Of a stretch of 53,956 nucleotides of DNA, positions 44,713 to 53,148 are shown piece after piece. The position numbers and the translations under genes are program-made. The stretch covers positions 1 through 53,956 of the forward strand of contig JAUMXD010000001.1 in assembly GCA_030529305.1 (NCBI GenBank), read 5' to 3'. This DNA comes from Allobrachymonas sp. (GTDB taxonomy: Bacteria; Pseudomonadota; Gammaproteobacteria; Burkholderiales; Burkholderiaceae). The notes under the pieces were generated by a model. The model saw nothing but the letters and a program-made list of their open reading frames with translations, had not been told where the DNA came from and did no database searches. Numbering within the stretch: position 1 is the first letter of the stretch; each line of letters begins with the position of its first letter.

Positions 44713-47430
44713 ATGCCTGCCCTGCGTGACGACATCACCTCTGCCCCCATCATCAAACGTGCGGATTACACGCCGCCCGCCTTCTGGATCGATACGGTTG
44801 AACTCACCTTCGATCTGGAGCCCGGCAAAACGCGCGTGCTCAACCAGATGCGCCTGCGCCGCAACCCCGATGTGGCGCCGCAGCCGCTGCGCCTGGACGG
44901 CGACAGCAAGGCATTGACGCTGTCGCGCGTGCTGGTCAACGGGCAAGGCAGCTCGTTCAAGTTCGAAGACGACAAACTGGTGCTGGAAAACCTGCCCGAA
45001 GGCCACGAGCCGTTTCAGCTCGAAATCTTCACCACCTGCGCGCCCGACAAGAACACGCAGTTGATGGGCCTGTACGTGAGCCAGGGCACTTTCTTCACGC
45101 AATGCGAAGCCGAGGGCTTTCGCCGCATCACCTATTTTCTGGACCGGCCGGACGTGATGGCCAGCTACACCGTCACCCTGCGTGCCGACAAACGGCTCTA
45201 CCCCGTGCTGCTGTCCAACGGCAATCTGCTCAAGCAAGGCGATTTGGAAGATGGCCGCCACTACGCCATCTGGCACGACCCCTTCAAAAAACCCAGCTAT
45301 CTGTTCGCGTTGGTAGCGGGCAACTTGGTCGCGCGCGAGCAGCGCATCGTCACCGGCAGCGGCAAAGAGCGCCTGCTGCAAATCTACGTGCGCCCGGGCG
45401 ATCTGGATCAGACCGAGCACGCCCTGCAATCGCTCATCCGCAGCATCGTGTGGGACGAGGTCCGCTTTGGCCTGGAGCTGGACTTGGAACGCTTCATGAT
45501 CGTGGCCACCAGCGACTTCAACATGGGCGCGATGGAAAACAAGGGCTTGAACATCTTCAACACCAAATACGTGCTGGCCAAGCCCTTTACCGCCACCGAT
45601 CTGGATTACGACAACGTGGAAAGCGTGATCGCGCACGAATACTTCCACAACTGGACGGGTAACCGCATCACCTGCCGTGACTGGTTCCAGCTGAGCCTGA
45701 AAGAGGGGCTGACCGTTTTCCGCGATCAGGAATTCAGCGAAGACATGGCCGCCACGCCCAGCGCGCGCGCCGTGCGCCGCATCGGCACCGTGCGCAATCT
45801 GCGCAGCCGCCAGTTCAGCGAAGACAGCGGCCCCATGGCCCACCCTGTGCGGCCTGACGAATACCAGGAAATCAACAACTTCTACACCAGCACCGTGTAC
45901 GAAAAAGGCGCCGAAGTGGTGCGCATGTACCAAACACTGGCAGGGCGCGAAGGCTTCCGCAAAGGCATGGATTTGTACTTTGCCCGCCACGACGGCCAGG
46001 CCGTGACTTGCGACGACTTTGCGCAATGCATGGCCGATGCCAATCCCGACACGCCATTGGCCCAACATCTGGATGTTTTCAAGCGCTGGTACAGCCAATC
46101 CGGCACGCCGCGCGTCACAGCCACGGGGCATTACAACGCCAGCGAACGCAGCTACACCCTCACCCTGCGCCAAAGCTGCCCACCCACGCCCGGCCAAGCT
46201 GAAAAGCAGCCTTTCCTCATCCCCATTCGCATGGGCCTGCTCGACCCGCAAGGCCAACCCCTGCCGCTGCATCTGGCTGGCGAAACGGACGCCAGCACAA
46301 CTACCACCACCGAACGCGTATTGGTGCTGACCGAAGCTGAGCAGACCTTCACCTTCACGCAGATCGATGCGCCGCCCGTGCCCTCGCTGCTACGCCAGTT
46401 CTCGGCCCCGGTGTGGATCACCGTAAACGATGGCCAGGCCGACGAACTGCTGCACCTGCTCGCGCACGACAGCGACCCTTTCAACCGTTGGGAAGCCGCT
46501 CAATTCCTCATCATGCAGCAGGCGCTGGCCGCACTGGCCCAGCCCAATCTGCCCATGCAGGTCTTGAACGAAGCCACCTTGGCCGCCCTGCGCAACGTGC
46601 TGCGCCACCCCACGCTGGATGCCGCTTTCAAGCAACAAACGCTGAGCCTGCCCAGAGAAGACGAAGTGGCCGAAAAGCTCGATGGCGAAGTCGATCCGCA
46701 GCGCATCAAGCAATTGCTTGATGCCATGCAGCTGCAACTGGCCACCGCCCTGTTCGACGATTGGGTGCAAGCCTATGAGGCCAACCGCCACACCGGCGCC
46801 TACCGGCCCGACCCGCACAGCACCGGTCAGCGTGCACTGGCCAATCTGGCGCTGGCCAATTTGTGCCGTGCCGCCAGCCACAACAACGATGCCGTTTGGC
46901 CCGGCAAGGCCTACCAACGCTTCAAAGACGCAGGCAATATGAGCGACCGCATGGGTGCCATCGAAGCGCTCATCAGCAGCCGCAGCCCGCTGGCCACGCA
47001 GGCGCTGGAACAGTTCTACGCCCTGTTCAAGAACGAGGCCCTGGTGCTGGACAAATGGTTCCGCCTGCAAGCCTGTGCGCCCGATGCACAGGGCGAGGTG
47101 CTGGGCCAGGTCAAGCGCCTGATGCAGCACCCCGACTTCGTCATCAGCAACCCCAACCGCATGCGCAGCCTGATCTTTGCCTTCTGCCACGCCAACCCGG
47201 GCGCTTTCCACCGCAAGGATGCGGCAGGCTATGTCTTCTGGGCCGATCAGGTGCTGGCGCTTGATGCCATCAACGCCCACATGGCTGCAGACCTGGCGCG
47301 CGCGCTTGACCACTGGAAGCGCCTGGCCGAACCCTACCGCAGTGCTGCGGCCGAGGCCATTCGCCGCGTGGCCGCCAAACCCGATTTGAGCGCCGATGTG
47401 CGCGAAGTCGTCAGCCGCTCATTAAAATGA
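44713..47430 (+). CDS. pepN: Aminopeptidase N (M1 zinc metallopeptidase)
   Basis: Removes N-terminal amino acids from peptides in the cytoplasm. It has 905 residues, somewhat longer than E. coli PepN (870). The exopeptidase motif GAMENKGLNIFN precedes the zinc site HEYFH (His308, Glu309, His312) with the third ligand Glu331 in LSLKEGL. A middle beta domain and an all-helical C-terminal domain (about 560-905) follow. Only 24 bases separate its stop from the inserted ATPase gene. In related genomes I recall fbp directly after pepN. Confidence 0.95.
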   Translation: MPALRDDITSAPIIKRADYTPPAFWIDTVELTFDLEPGKTRVLNQMRLRRNPDVAPQPLRLDGDSKALTLSRVLVNGQGSSFKFEDDKLVLENLPEGHEPFQLEIFTTCAPDKNTQLMGLYVSQGTFFTQCEAEGFRRITYFLDRPDVMASYTVTLRADKRLYPVLLSNGNLLKQGDLEDGRHYAIWHDPFKKPSYLFALVAGNLVAREQRIVTGSGKERLLQIYVRPGDLDQTEHALQSLIRSIVWDEVRFGLELDLERFMIVATSDFNMGAMENKGLNIFNTKYVLAKPFTATDLDYDNVESVIAHEYFHNWTGNRITCRDWFQLSLKEGLTVFRDQEFSEDMAATPSARAVRRIGTVRNLRSRQFSEDSGPMAHPVRPDEYQEINNFYTSTVYEKGAEVVRMYQTLAGREGFRKGMDLYFARHDGQAVTCDDFAQCMADANPDTPLAQHLDVFKRWYSQSGTPRVTATGHYNASERSYTLTLRQSCPPTPGQAEKQPFLIPIRMGLLDPQGQPLPLHLAGETDASTTTTTERVLVLTEAEQTFTFTQIDAPPVPSLLRQFSAPVWITVNDGQADELLHLLAHDSDPFNRWEAAQFLIMQQALAALAQPNLPMQVLNEATLAALRNVLRHPTLDAAFKQQTLSLPREDEVAEKLDGEVDPQRIKQLLDAMQLQLATALFDDWVQAYEANRHTGAYRPDPHSTGQRALANLALANLCRAASHNNDAVWPGKAYQRFKDAGNMSDRMGAIEALISSRSPLATQALEQFYALFKNEALVLDKWFRLQACAPDAQGEVLGQVKRLMQHPDFVISNPNRMRSLIFAFCHANPGAFHRKDAAGYVFWADQVLALDAINAHMAADLARALDHWKRLAEPYRSAAAEAIRRVAAKPDLSADVREVVSRSLK

Positions 47431-47454
47431 GTAAAAATATAAAAGGATCATGCT

Positions 47455-48690
47455 ATGAAATTGCATATTGAGCATTTTGCTCAAATAAAAGATGCTGACA
47501 TTGATTTTGGGAATCCAGGCGACTTAACTATTCTTGTTGGCGAGCAAGCCACTGGCAAAAGTCTGGTGTTGCAATGGCTAAAACTGCTCACGGACCGGGT
47601 TGCCATTCGGCGCACTTGGGAGCACTACGGCATCAACTGGCGTTCGGATGAGCATCCGAGCAGGCCTTTAGATCTTTTTTTTGGTGAAGGCATTGGCACA
47701 GGCGGCTATGACTTTGACCATACCCGTGTCAAGCTCGATAACGTCTCTTACAAGTTGGATTCGTTGTTTCACTTGCCCAAGGGCAATGCCACAGCCCAAA
47801 AGGAGCAGCGCGCCGAGCGCACCTACTACATCCCCGCGCACCGTGCCTTGTTGCTTATGGATGGATGGCCTTTGGCCTTTCAGCAGCACCGCATGGGCAC
47901 GCCTTATGTGGCGCGCGCACAAAGCGAGCGCATACTGCAATGGCTCAATCAATCGAATAAGAGCTTGTTTCCCATCAAGAACCGGCTCCATGCCAGTATT
48001 CGTAACCTTTTTTCCGAGGCCATCTTTCACGGTGCGGCACTCAATATCGACCGTGCATCGCAGCAAAGCCGCTTGATTCTTTCGGTCAGCCAGGCCAGTG
48101 CGATTCCTTATATGGCCTGGACGGCGGGACAGCGTGAGTTCGTGCCCTTGCTGCTGGCGTTGTATGAGTTAATGCCAGCCGGACGAAACCCCAAAGTCCA
48201 GGCCGTGGACACCGTGATCCTCGAAGAGCCTGAATTGGGCCTGCACCCCAAGGCCTTGTTTGCAGTGGGTGTAGCCGTATTGCATCTGATGGCCAGAGGC
48301 TATCGCGTCGTTCTCTCCACCCATTCGCCTTTGATGGTCGATTTCGCTTGGGCCTTGAACCGCTTGAATACAGCGCGAAAAATGGATAAGGCGCGTGAGC
48401 AGGATGTACTCAAGGCGTTTGACTTAGGCGCAAGCAAGACATCCAAGGCAGTTGTGGCGCGCCTCAAGGATTCTCGTGCACGGGTGTTTTATCTGGGCTA
48501 TCAAAAACAGCAAAGGCAGCAGCCAACAAGCCGGGTCGTGTCCAGTGACATCTCTGACCTGCGCACCTATGGCCCTTCCGACAAGCCCGTCTGGGGCGAC
48601 CTGCTGAAATATTCCACGCACCTAGCCGAAGCCATTGTGCAACTTGACCTGGACTTCTCCTCGCTGGCCGAAGAGGAGCTCAGGCCATGA
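47455..48690 (+). CDS. ABC/OLD-like AAA ATPase of unknown function (module gene 1)
   Basis: It has 411 residues. The N-terminus (MKLHIEHFAQIKDADIDFG) is the usual opening of SMC/RecF/OLD-type ATPases. Walker A is GEQATGKS (29-36), a signature-like TAGQREFVPLLLALY is at 223-237, Walker B is TVILEEPELGLHP (253-265, with Glu257-Glu258), and the H-loop is STHS (288-291). There is no TOPRIM domain after it; the last 110 residues are variable. AAAGGA lies 8 bases before the ATG. It overlaps the next gene by ATGA. Local GC is about 47% by hand count of 47521-47580 against about 65% in pepN, suggesting transfer. Defence-type ATPases look like this, but no specific system is identified. Confidence 0.85.
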   Translation: MKLHIEHFAQIKDADIDFGNPGDLTILVGEQATGKSLVLQWLKLLTDRVAIRRTWEHYGINWRSDEHPSRPLDLFFGEGIGTGGYDFDHTRVKLDNVSYKLDSLFHLPKGNATAQKEQRAERTYYIPAHRALLLMDGWPLAFQQHRMGTPYVARAQSERILQWLNQSNKSLFPIKNRLHASIRNLFSEAIFHGAALNIDRASQQSRLILSVSQASAIPYMAWTAGQREFVPLLLALYELMPAGRNPKVQAVDTVILEEPELGLHPKALFAVGVAVLHLMARGYRVVLSTHSPLMVDFAWALNRLNTARKMDKAREQDVLKAFDLGASKTSKAVVARLKDSRARVFYLGYQKQQRQQPTSRVVSSDISDLRTYGPSDKPVWGDLLKYSTHLAEAIVQLDLDFSSLAEEELRP

Positions 48691-49124
48691 AGAGTTTGAC
48701 GCAAAATCCGAATTTTTCCTGCTGCATCAAAGTGGGAAAACAAGCCATCAAAAATGAGCACAAGAAACGTATTCTTGAGGGCAAACATGGCAACCATAAA
48801 TGCTTGCAAAGCATGGACTTCGATGCCTGTACAACGGCGCTAAAGCTGATGCCTAAAGAACAACGCTGGGACTATTTCATCGAGACGGGAGCAAACGCCG
48901 GAAAAATCCTAGCCGTTGAGGTGCACCCATTTAAGCAGAGTGAGTTAATGGGCAAGCGCAAAGGCACACTAACGATTCTGCAAAAGCACTGCCCTGGTGC
49001 CATGGCAGCCATTTGTGGCTGGCACGTCATTGTGACCAGTGACATACGTTCCGATATGGCCAAGCATTTCGCTGCCGAAACAAAGATTCACCTGCACCGC
49101 CAACTTGATCTTTCCAAGGTTTGA
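48687..49124 (+). CDS. Uncharacterised 145-residue protein (module gene 2)
   Basis: I do not recognise a named family. It is a basic protein with no signal peptide or membrane segment. Visible features: CCIKVGKQA near the start, MDFDAC at 43-48, RWDYFIE at 60-66, ILAVEVHPF at 74-82, MGKRKGTLTIL at 88-98, and a hydrophobic GWHVIVTSD at 111-119. The Asp62...Glu78-Val-His80 spacing is loosely like a PD-(D/E)xK nuclease core, but this is speculation. The start overlaps the ATPase stop (ATGA), so the two are made together. Its stop is 3 bases before fbp. Local GC near 50% (48781-48840, hand count). Probably the effector or partner of the ATPase. Confidence 0.75.
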   Translation: MKSLTQNPNFSCCIKVGKQAIKNEHKKRILEGKHGNHKCLQSMDFDACTTALKLMPKEQRWDYFIETGANAGKILAVEVHPFKQSELMGKRKGTLTILQKHCPGAMAAICGWHVIVTSDIRSDMAKHFAAETKIHLHRQLDLSKV

Positions 49125-49127
49125 TTT

Positions 49128-50144
49128 ATGAGCAAGAGAATTTCCCTGCACCGCTACTTGGTTGAACAAGAGCGCAATCAGCAACTACCTGCCAGTCTGC
49201 GCGCGCTGATCGAAACGGTGGCCGACACCTGCAAGCGCATCAGCGTTGCCGTGAACAAAGGTGCGCTGGCCGAGGTGCTGGGCAGCGCCGGCAGCGAAAA
49301 CGTGCAGGGCGAGGTGCAGAAAAAGCTCGACATCATCGCCAACGACATGCTGCTGCAAGCCAATGAATGGGGCGGCTGCCTGGCAGCCATGGCATCCGAA
49401 GAGCTGGACGACATCAGCCCCATTCCCGCCCATTACCCGCAGGGCGACTATCTGCTGCTGTTCGATCCGCTCGATGGCTCCAGCAACATCGACGTGAACG
49501 TGAGCATCGGCACCATCTTCAGCGTGCTGAAAAAACCGGCTGGCGCCAGCGCCGTGCAAGCGCAAGACTTTTTGCAGCCCGGCCATCAGCAAGTGGCCGC
49601 AGGCTATTGCATCTACGGGCCGCAAACCACGCTGGCGCTCACGCTGGGCCAGGGGGTCGTCATGTTCACGCTCGATCGCGAGCATGGCAACTTCGTGCTC
49701 ACGCAAGAAAACGTGCGCATCCCCGAAGACACCAAGGAATTCGCCATCAACATGAGCAATATGCGCCATTGGGCCGCGCCCATGCGCCGCTACATCGACG
49801 AATGCCTGCAAGGGCAGGAAGGCCCGCGCGGCAAAGACTTCAACATGCGCTGGATTGCCAGCATGGTGGCCGATGTGCACCGCATCCTCACGCGCGGCGG
49901 CATCTTCATGTACCCCTGGGACAAGCGCGAGCCCAACAAACCCGGCAAGCTGCGCCTGCTGTACGAGGCCAACCCCATGAGCTGGCTTGTGGAGCAAGCC
50001 GGTGGCGCCGCGCACAACGGCCAGCAGCGCATTCTCGACATCCAGCCCCAAGGCTTGCACGAGCGCGTAAGCGTGATTCTGGGCAGCAAAAACGAAGTGG
50101 AACGCGTGCTGCAATACCACCAGCAGGACAACAGTGCTGGGTAA
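49128..50144 (+). CDS. fbp: Fructose-1,6-bisphosphatase class 1
   Basis: Hydrolyses fructose 1,6-bisphosphate to fructose 6-phosphate, the committed step of gluconeogenesis. It has 338 residues. Metal and substrate motifs are [39 protein letters not shown] and [20 protein letters not shown] lies 8 bases before the ATG, partly inside the stop region of the preceding 145-codon gene, so its expression is now tied to the inserted module or to read-through from pepN. A long near-palindrome with a terminator at its tip follows the stop. Confidence 0.95.
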   Translation: MSKRISLHRYLVEQERNQQLPASLRALIETVADTCKRISVAVNKGALAEVLGSAGSENVQGEVQKKLDIIANDMLLQANEWGGCLAAMASEELDDISPIPAHYPQGDYLLLFDPLDGSSNIDVNVSIGTIFSVLKKPAGASAVQAQDFLQPGHQQVAAGYCIYGPQTTLALTLGQGVVMFTLDREHGNFVLTQENVRIPEDTKEFAINMSNMRHWAAPMRRYIDECLQGQEGPRGKDFNMRWIASMVADVHRILTRGGIFMYPWDKREPNKPGKLRLLYEANPMSWLVEQAGGAAHNGQQRILDIQPQGLHERVSVILGSKNEVERVLQYHQQDNSAG

Positions 50145-50195
50145 TGGCTGCTGAAGGTGAATGAGATAAATGAATGGGGCTGGGTAAGATAAATC

Positions 50196-50342
50196 GGGAT
50201 TTTTGGGGATATATTGGAATGGGGTTCTGAAAACGCTTTGCACACAGCGCAAAAGAAAAAGCAGGTGCAAAACCGGCTTTTTCTTTTTCACTATGCGAAA
50301 GGCATTTTTAGGGCCATGTTCCAATGCGTCCCTAAAAACCCC
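50196..50342. repeat. 147-bp gapless near-palindrome downstream of fbp
   Basis: Every left position i pairs with 100538 minus i on the right without any gap. From 50196-50262 against 50276-50342 I count 49 Watson-Crick pairs, 9 G-T, 6 A-C and 3 other out of 67, around a 13-base loop. Outer arms read GGGATTTTTGGGG and CCCTAAAAACCCC; middle arms ATTGGAA and TTCCAAT. Its tip is the perfect 12-bp terminator stem. Origin unknown: decayed mobile palindrome, inverted duplication or long structured RNA. Confidence 0.75.
50251..50288 (+). terminator. Bidirectional terminator at the palindrome tip (fbp)
   Basis: Perfect 12-bp stem AAAAGAAAAAGC / GCTTTTTCTTTT with a 13-base loop that can form an inner GGT/ACC pair. 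T-rich on the 3' side in both directions; likely ends the pepN-module-fbp transcript. Confidence 0.7.
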
Positions 50343-50527
50343 AAAAAATCCCAATTTACCCCTGTCTCCTTCAATATTTCCGGCTGCACCGGCTTCAACA
50401 ATCAAAGCACAATAGACGAAGGGGTAAACTGATAATTAATTGTTCCTAGTCGCAACAATGGTCGCTTGCTCAGCTGTTGGCCCAGTCCGCAGCGCATCAA
50501 ACAAGCAAATAACGAAACCTCACAAAG

Positions 50528-50553
50528 AAACGGGCTCCTTCAAGAGCCCGTTT
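50528..50553 (-). terminator. Terminator after pssA
   Basis: Perfect 10-bp stem AAACGGGCTC / GAGCCCGTTT with a 6-base loop. On the minus strand the tail reads TTTCTTTGTG. It lies 50 bases after the pssA stop. Confidence 0.75.
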
Positions 50554-50602
50554 TCATGCAGTGGCGTAGGGTGCTGTTCTCCTTGGTACTTTTCCTCGCA
50601 CA

Positions 50603-51499
50603 TCAGTGATGCAAGCCCTGCTCATCCGGCTCGTCGATGGAGGTGCTGACCATGCTCACCTGCTGCCCCGTGGCTTTGCGCCAAAAGTAGAGCACATAGC
50701 CGCTCAAGGCATATACCACGAACAAGCCAAACAGCACGGTGGCCGGCTCGATATTGATGAAGGCAATCACCAGCACGGCCGCCACCAGAATGGTGAAAGG
50801 TACGCTGCGTTTGCCGCCATATTCCTTGAAGCTGTAGAAGGGGATGTTGGTCACCATCGTCAAGCCCGCAAACAAGGTCATGGCAAACATGCACCAAGAC
50901 AAATCCTCGCGCTCGATCAGCGCACCCCAAAACAGGTGCAGCATGCGCTCGAACCAGGGCACTTCGTAACGGTGGCTGAAGACCTGGCTGGTGAGCCAGA
51001 CAAAGCCCGCCACCAAGGCCGCCGCTGCGGGCGATGGCAGCCCTTGGAAATAACGCTTGCTCACCACCGCCGTATTGACGTTGAAACGCGCCAGGCGCAG
51101 GGCCGCACAGGCGCAGTACACAAAGGCAGCGATCCAGCCCCAGCGGCCCAGCGGCTGCAAGGCCCATTCATAGGCGATCAGGGCCGGGGCTGCGCCAAAG
51201 CTCACCATATCGGCCAAAGAGTCCATCTGCTCACCAAAGGCACTTTGGGTGTGGGTGAGGCGGGCCACGCGGCCATCCAGACTATCCAGCACCATGGCTG
51301 CAAAGATGCCGTCTGCGGCCAAGTCAAAACGCCCATTCATGGACATGACTACAGCGTAAAAGCCCCCGAACAGCGCCGCCAACGTAAACAGATTGGGCAG
51401 CACGTAAATGCCCTTGCCTGGCTTGCGCGGCGAGGGGTGCTCGGCTGCGTCATCACAAACCGGCTTGTGTACGGATGAGGGCTGGGAGTGGGGATTCAT
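50603..51499 (-). CDS. pssA: CDP-diacylglycerol-serine O-phosphatidyltransferase
   Basis: Makes phosphatidylserine, the precursor of phosphatidylethanolamine, from CDP-diacylglycerol and serine. It is an integral membrane protein of 298 residues with about eight hydrophobic segments. The CDP-alcohol phosphatidyltransferase signature DG-x2-AR-x8-G-x3-D-x3-D is complete (LDGRVARL...FGEQMDSLADMV). This is the membrane type, not the PLD-like type of E. coli. It uses the product of CdsA (9354). It lies 114 bases after fba on the same strand, behind fba's terminator. Confidence 0.93.
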   Translation of the reverse strand: MNPHSQPSSVHKPVCDDAAEHPSPRKPGKGIYVLPNLFTLAALFGGFYAVVMSMNGRFDLAADGIFAAMVLDSLDGRVARLTHTQSAFGEQMDSLADMVSFGAAPALIAYEWALQPLGRWGWIAAFVYCACAALRLARFNVNTAVVSKRYFQGLPSPAAAALVAGFVWLTSQVFSHRYEVPWFERMLHLFWGALIEREDLSWCMFAMTLFAGLTMVTNIPFYSFKEYGGKRSVPFTILVAAVLVIAFINIEPATVLFGLFVVYALSGYVLYFWRKATGQQVSMVSTSIDEPDEQGLHH

Positions 51500-51569
51500 G
51501 TTTTTGTTTGCTGAAAATTCTGCGGAGCACTGCTTAGAGTAGTGGAAAAAGCACAGCGCCTCAAAAGGA

Positions 51570-51592
51570 AAGCCACCGCTTAGCGGTGGCTT
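51570..51592 (-). terminator. Terminator after fba
   Basis: Perfect 10-bp stem AAGCCACCGC / GCGGTGGCTT with a 3-base loop. On the minus strand it is followed by TCCTTTTGAGG. It lies 21 bases after the fba stop, separating it from pssA. Confidence 0.75.
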
Positions 51593-51613
51593 GGTTCCCT
51601 GTTGGTTACGCGC

Positions 51614-52678
51614 TTATTGCACGACCTGAGCCAGTTCGCCACGGGCGTAGCGTTGGGCCATGTCCACCAGCGAAATGCCTTTGATCTTGGCGCCTTGGCC
51701 TTCGCAGCCAAAGTCCAAATAGCGCTGCTTGCACAGGGCCTTGGCTGCTTCGCGGGCGGGTTTGAGCCATTCGCGTGCATCGAATTTTTCGGGGTTTTCG
51801 TGCAGGAACTTGCGCACGGCACCCGTCATGGCCAGGCGGATGTCGGTGTCGATATTGACCTTGCGTACACCGTGTTTGATGGCCTCTTGAATCTCTTTGA
51901 CCGGCACACCATAAGTCTCTTTGATCTTGCCGCCGTACTGATTGATGATGGCGAGCAACTCTTGCGGCACGCTGGAAGAACCGTGCATCACCAAGTGGGT
52001 GTTGGGAATGCGATCGTGAATTTCTTTCACGCGCTTGATGACCAGCACGTCACCTGTGGGCGGGCGGCTGAATTTGTAAGCCCCGTGGCTGGTGCCGATG
52101 GCAATGGCCAAGGCATCAAGCTGCGTGGCTTTGACGAACTGCGCCGCCTCTTCGGGGTCGGTCAGCATCTGGTGGATGTCAAGCTTGCCCTCAGCGCCAA
52201 TACCATCTTCTTCGCCGGCCTCGCCCGTTTCCAAAGAGCCCAGGCAGCCCAGCTCGCCTTCAACCGTTGCGCCCACTTTGTGCGCCATTTCGACCACTTC
52301 GCGCGTTACGCGCACGTTGTAATCAAAGTCGGATGGGGTTTTGCCATCTTCCTTGAGCGAACCGTCCATCATCACCGAGCCAAAGCCCAGATCAATGGCG
52401 CCCTTGCATACGGCAGGCGTTGTGCCGTGGTCTTGGTGCATCACCAGCGGAATGTGCGGATAGGCTTCGGCCGCTGCCAGAATCAGGTGCTTGATGAAGC
52501 TCTCGCCCGCATATTTGCGTGCGCCCGCGCTGGCTTGCAAAATCACTGGCGCGCCCACTTCATCAGCCGCCGACATGACGGCATGCACCTGCTCAAGGTT
52601 ATTGACGTTGAAGGCGGGAATGCCGTAGCCGTTTTCGGCGGCGTGGTCCAACAGTTCGCGCATGGATACAAGTGCCAT
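51614..52678 (-). CDS. fba: Class II fructose-bisphosphate aldolase
   Basis: Zinc-dependent aldolase that cleaves or forms fructose 1,6-bisphosphate. It has 354 residues. The start [29 protein letters not shown] sequence and the zinc ligand region LVMHQDHG are clear. [24 protein letters not shown] and HGSSSVP follow, and [10 protein letters not shown] lies near the C-terminus. It is the CbbA/Fba subtype common in Burkholderiales. GGGAG is 8 bases from the ATG. With fbp about 1.5 kb away it covers two steps of gluconeogenesis. Confidence 0.95.
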   Translation of the reverse strand: MALVSMRELLDHAAENGYGIPAFNVNNLEQVHAVMSAADEVGAPVILQASAGARKYAGESFIKHLILAAAEAYPHIPLVMHQDHGTTPAVCKGAIDLGFGSVMMDGSLKEDGKTPSDFDYNVRVTREVVEMAHKVGATVEGELGCLGSLETGEAGEEDGIGAEGKLDIHQMLTDPEEAAQFVKATQLDALAIAIGTSHGAYKFSRPPTGDVLVIKRVKEIHDRIPNTHLVMHGSSSVPQELLAIINQYGGKIKETYGVPVKEIQEAIKHGVRKVNIDTDIRLAMTGAVRKFLHENPEKFDAREWLKPAREAAKALCKQRYLDFGCEGQGAKIKGISLVDMAQRYARGELAQVVQ

Positions 52679-53148
52679 TTAAATAACTCCCTGGTTGAGA
52701 TTGCGATGAAAAACAAGGAACCTGCCACGCCCTGCCTCCAAACGAAAGGCCACACAGACCATGCAGCAGCAGGCAAAGCGGTTAGAAAAGAATCGGTTGT
52801 CAATATCGGGGCTTGTTGCCACAGCAATGCGTAGATTCATGCACTGATTGCCTCTTATACACAAATCACGTACGCACACGGCAGCCCTCAATCTGCGTTT
52901 GATTCTACTCGTCTGCCATGCCGCACATCACTTCCATAGCAGTTGCCCTGTAACGTTCTTGTTCACTGGCTTTCAAACGCCTCCAGCCCATAAGCACAAA
53001 GAAAAAGCCTCACAATACGAACTTTGATACAGCTTTGTACTGAGCAATGCGCTTGCCACCCGTTGGCAACGCACCCCAACAAACGCCACCGCACTGCTTT
53101 GACTCGCTGGTTTTTCAGCTTTTATCCCCGTCTTTTCAGGAGCTTTCC
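52679..53148. other. 470-base divergent region between fba and glnA
   Basis: No gene seen. A perfect TTGACA for the fba side lies on the minus strand at 52798-52803 but has no good -10 partner. A small palindrome TTGCCA-N5-TGGCAA (53053-53069) lies 80 bases before glnA. I found no convincing sigma-54 site (GG-N10-GC context) for glnA. Confidence 0.45.
53053..53069 (+). promoter_or_regulatory. Operator-like palindrome upstream of glnA
   Basis: TTGCCA-CCCGT-TGGCAA, perfect 6-base arms. Position in front of glnA suggests a regulator site, but the sequence does not clearly match an NtrC site. Confidence 0.3.

Larger units (their letters stand above)
50145..50602. other. 458-base non-coding region between fbp and pssA
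   Basis: Contains the large near-palindrome (50196-50342) and the pssA terminator (50528-50553). Small open frames here have no family resemblance. The sequence is noticeably AT-richer than its flanks. Confidence 0.6.

Noticed and set aside
44689..46272. 527-codon minus-strand open frame opposite pepN
   Set aside because: Shadow of the pepN catalytic domain; no recognisable motifs.
47455..49124. Calling the two-gene module a Septu, PARIS, Gabija or OLD system
   Set aside because: The small partner shows no HNH motif, and neither protein shows a TOPRIM or UvrD-like helicase signature, so none of these names is supported by the sequence.
49185..50405. 406-codon minus-strand open frame opposite fbp
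   Set aside because: Antisense to fbp and running through the terminator palindrome.
51602..52834. 410-codon plus-strand open frame opposite fba
   Set aside because: Shadow of fba, which has all class II aldolase motifs on the minus strand.
53041..53148. Sigma-54 promoter for glnA
   Set aside because: TTGGCA occurs at 53063-53068 but the required GC doublet at the right distance is missing.
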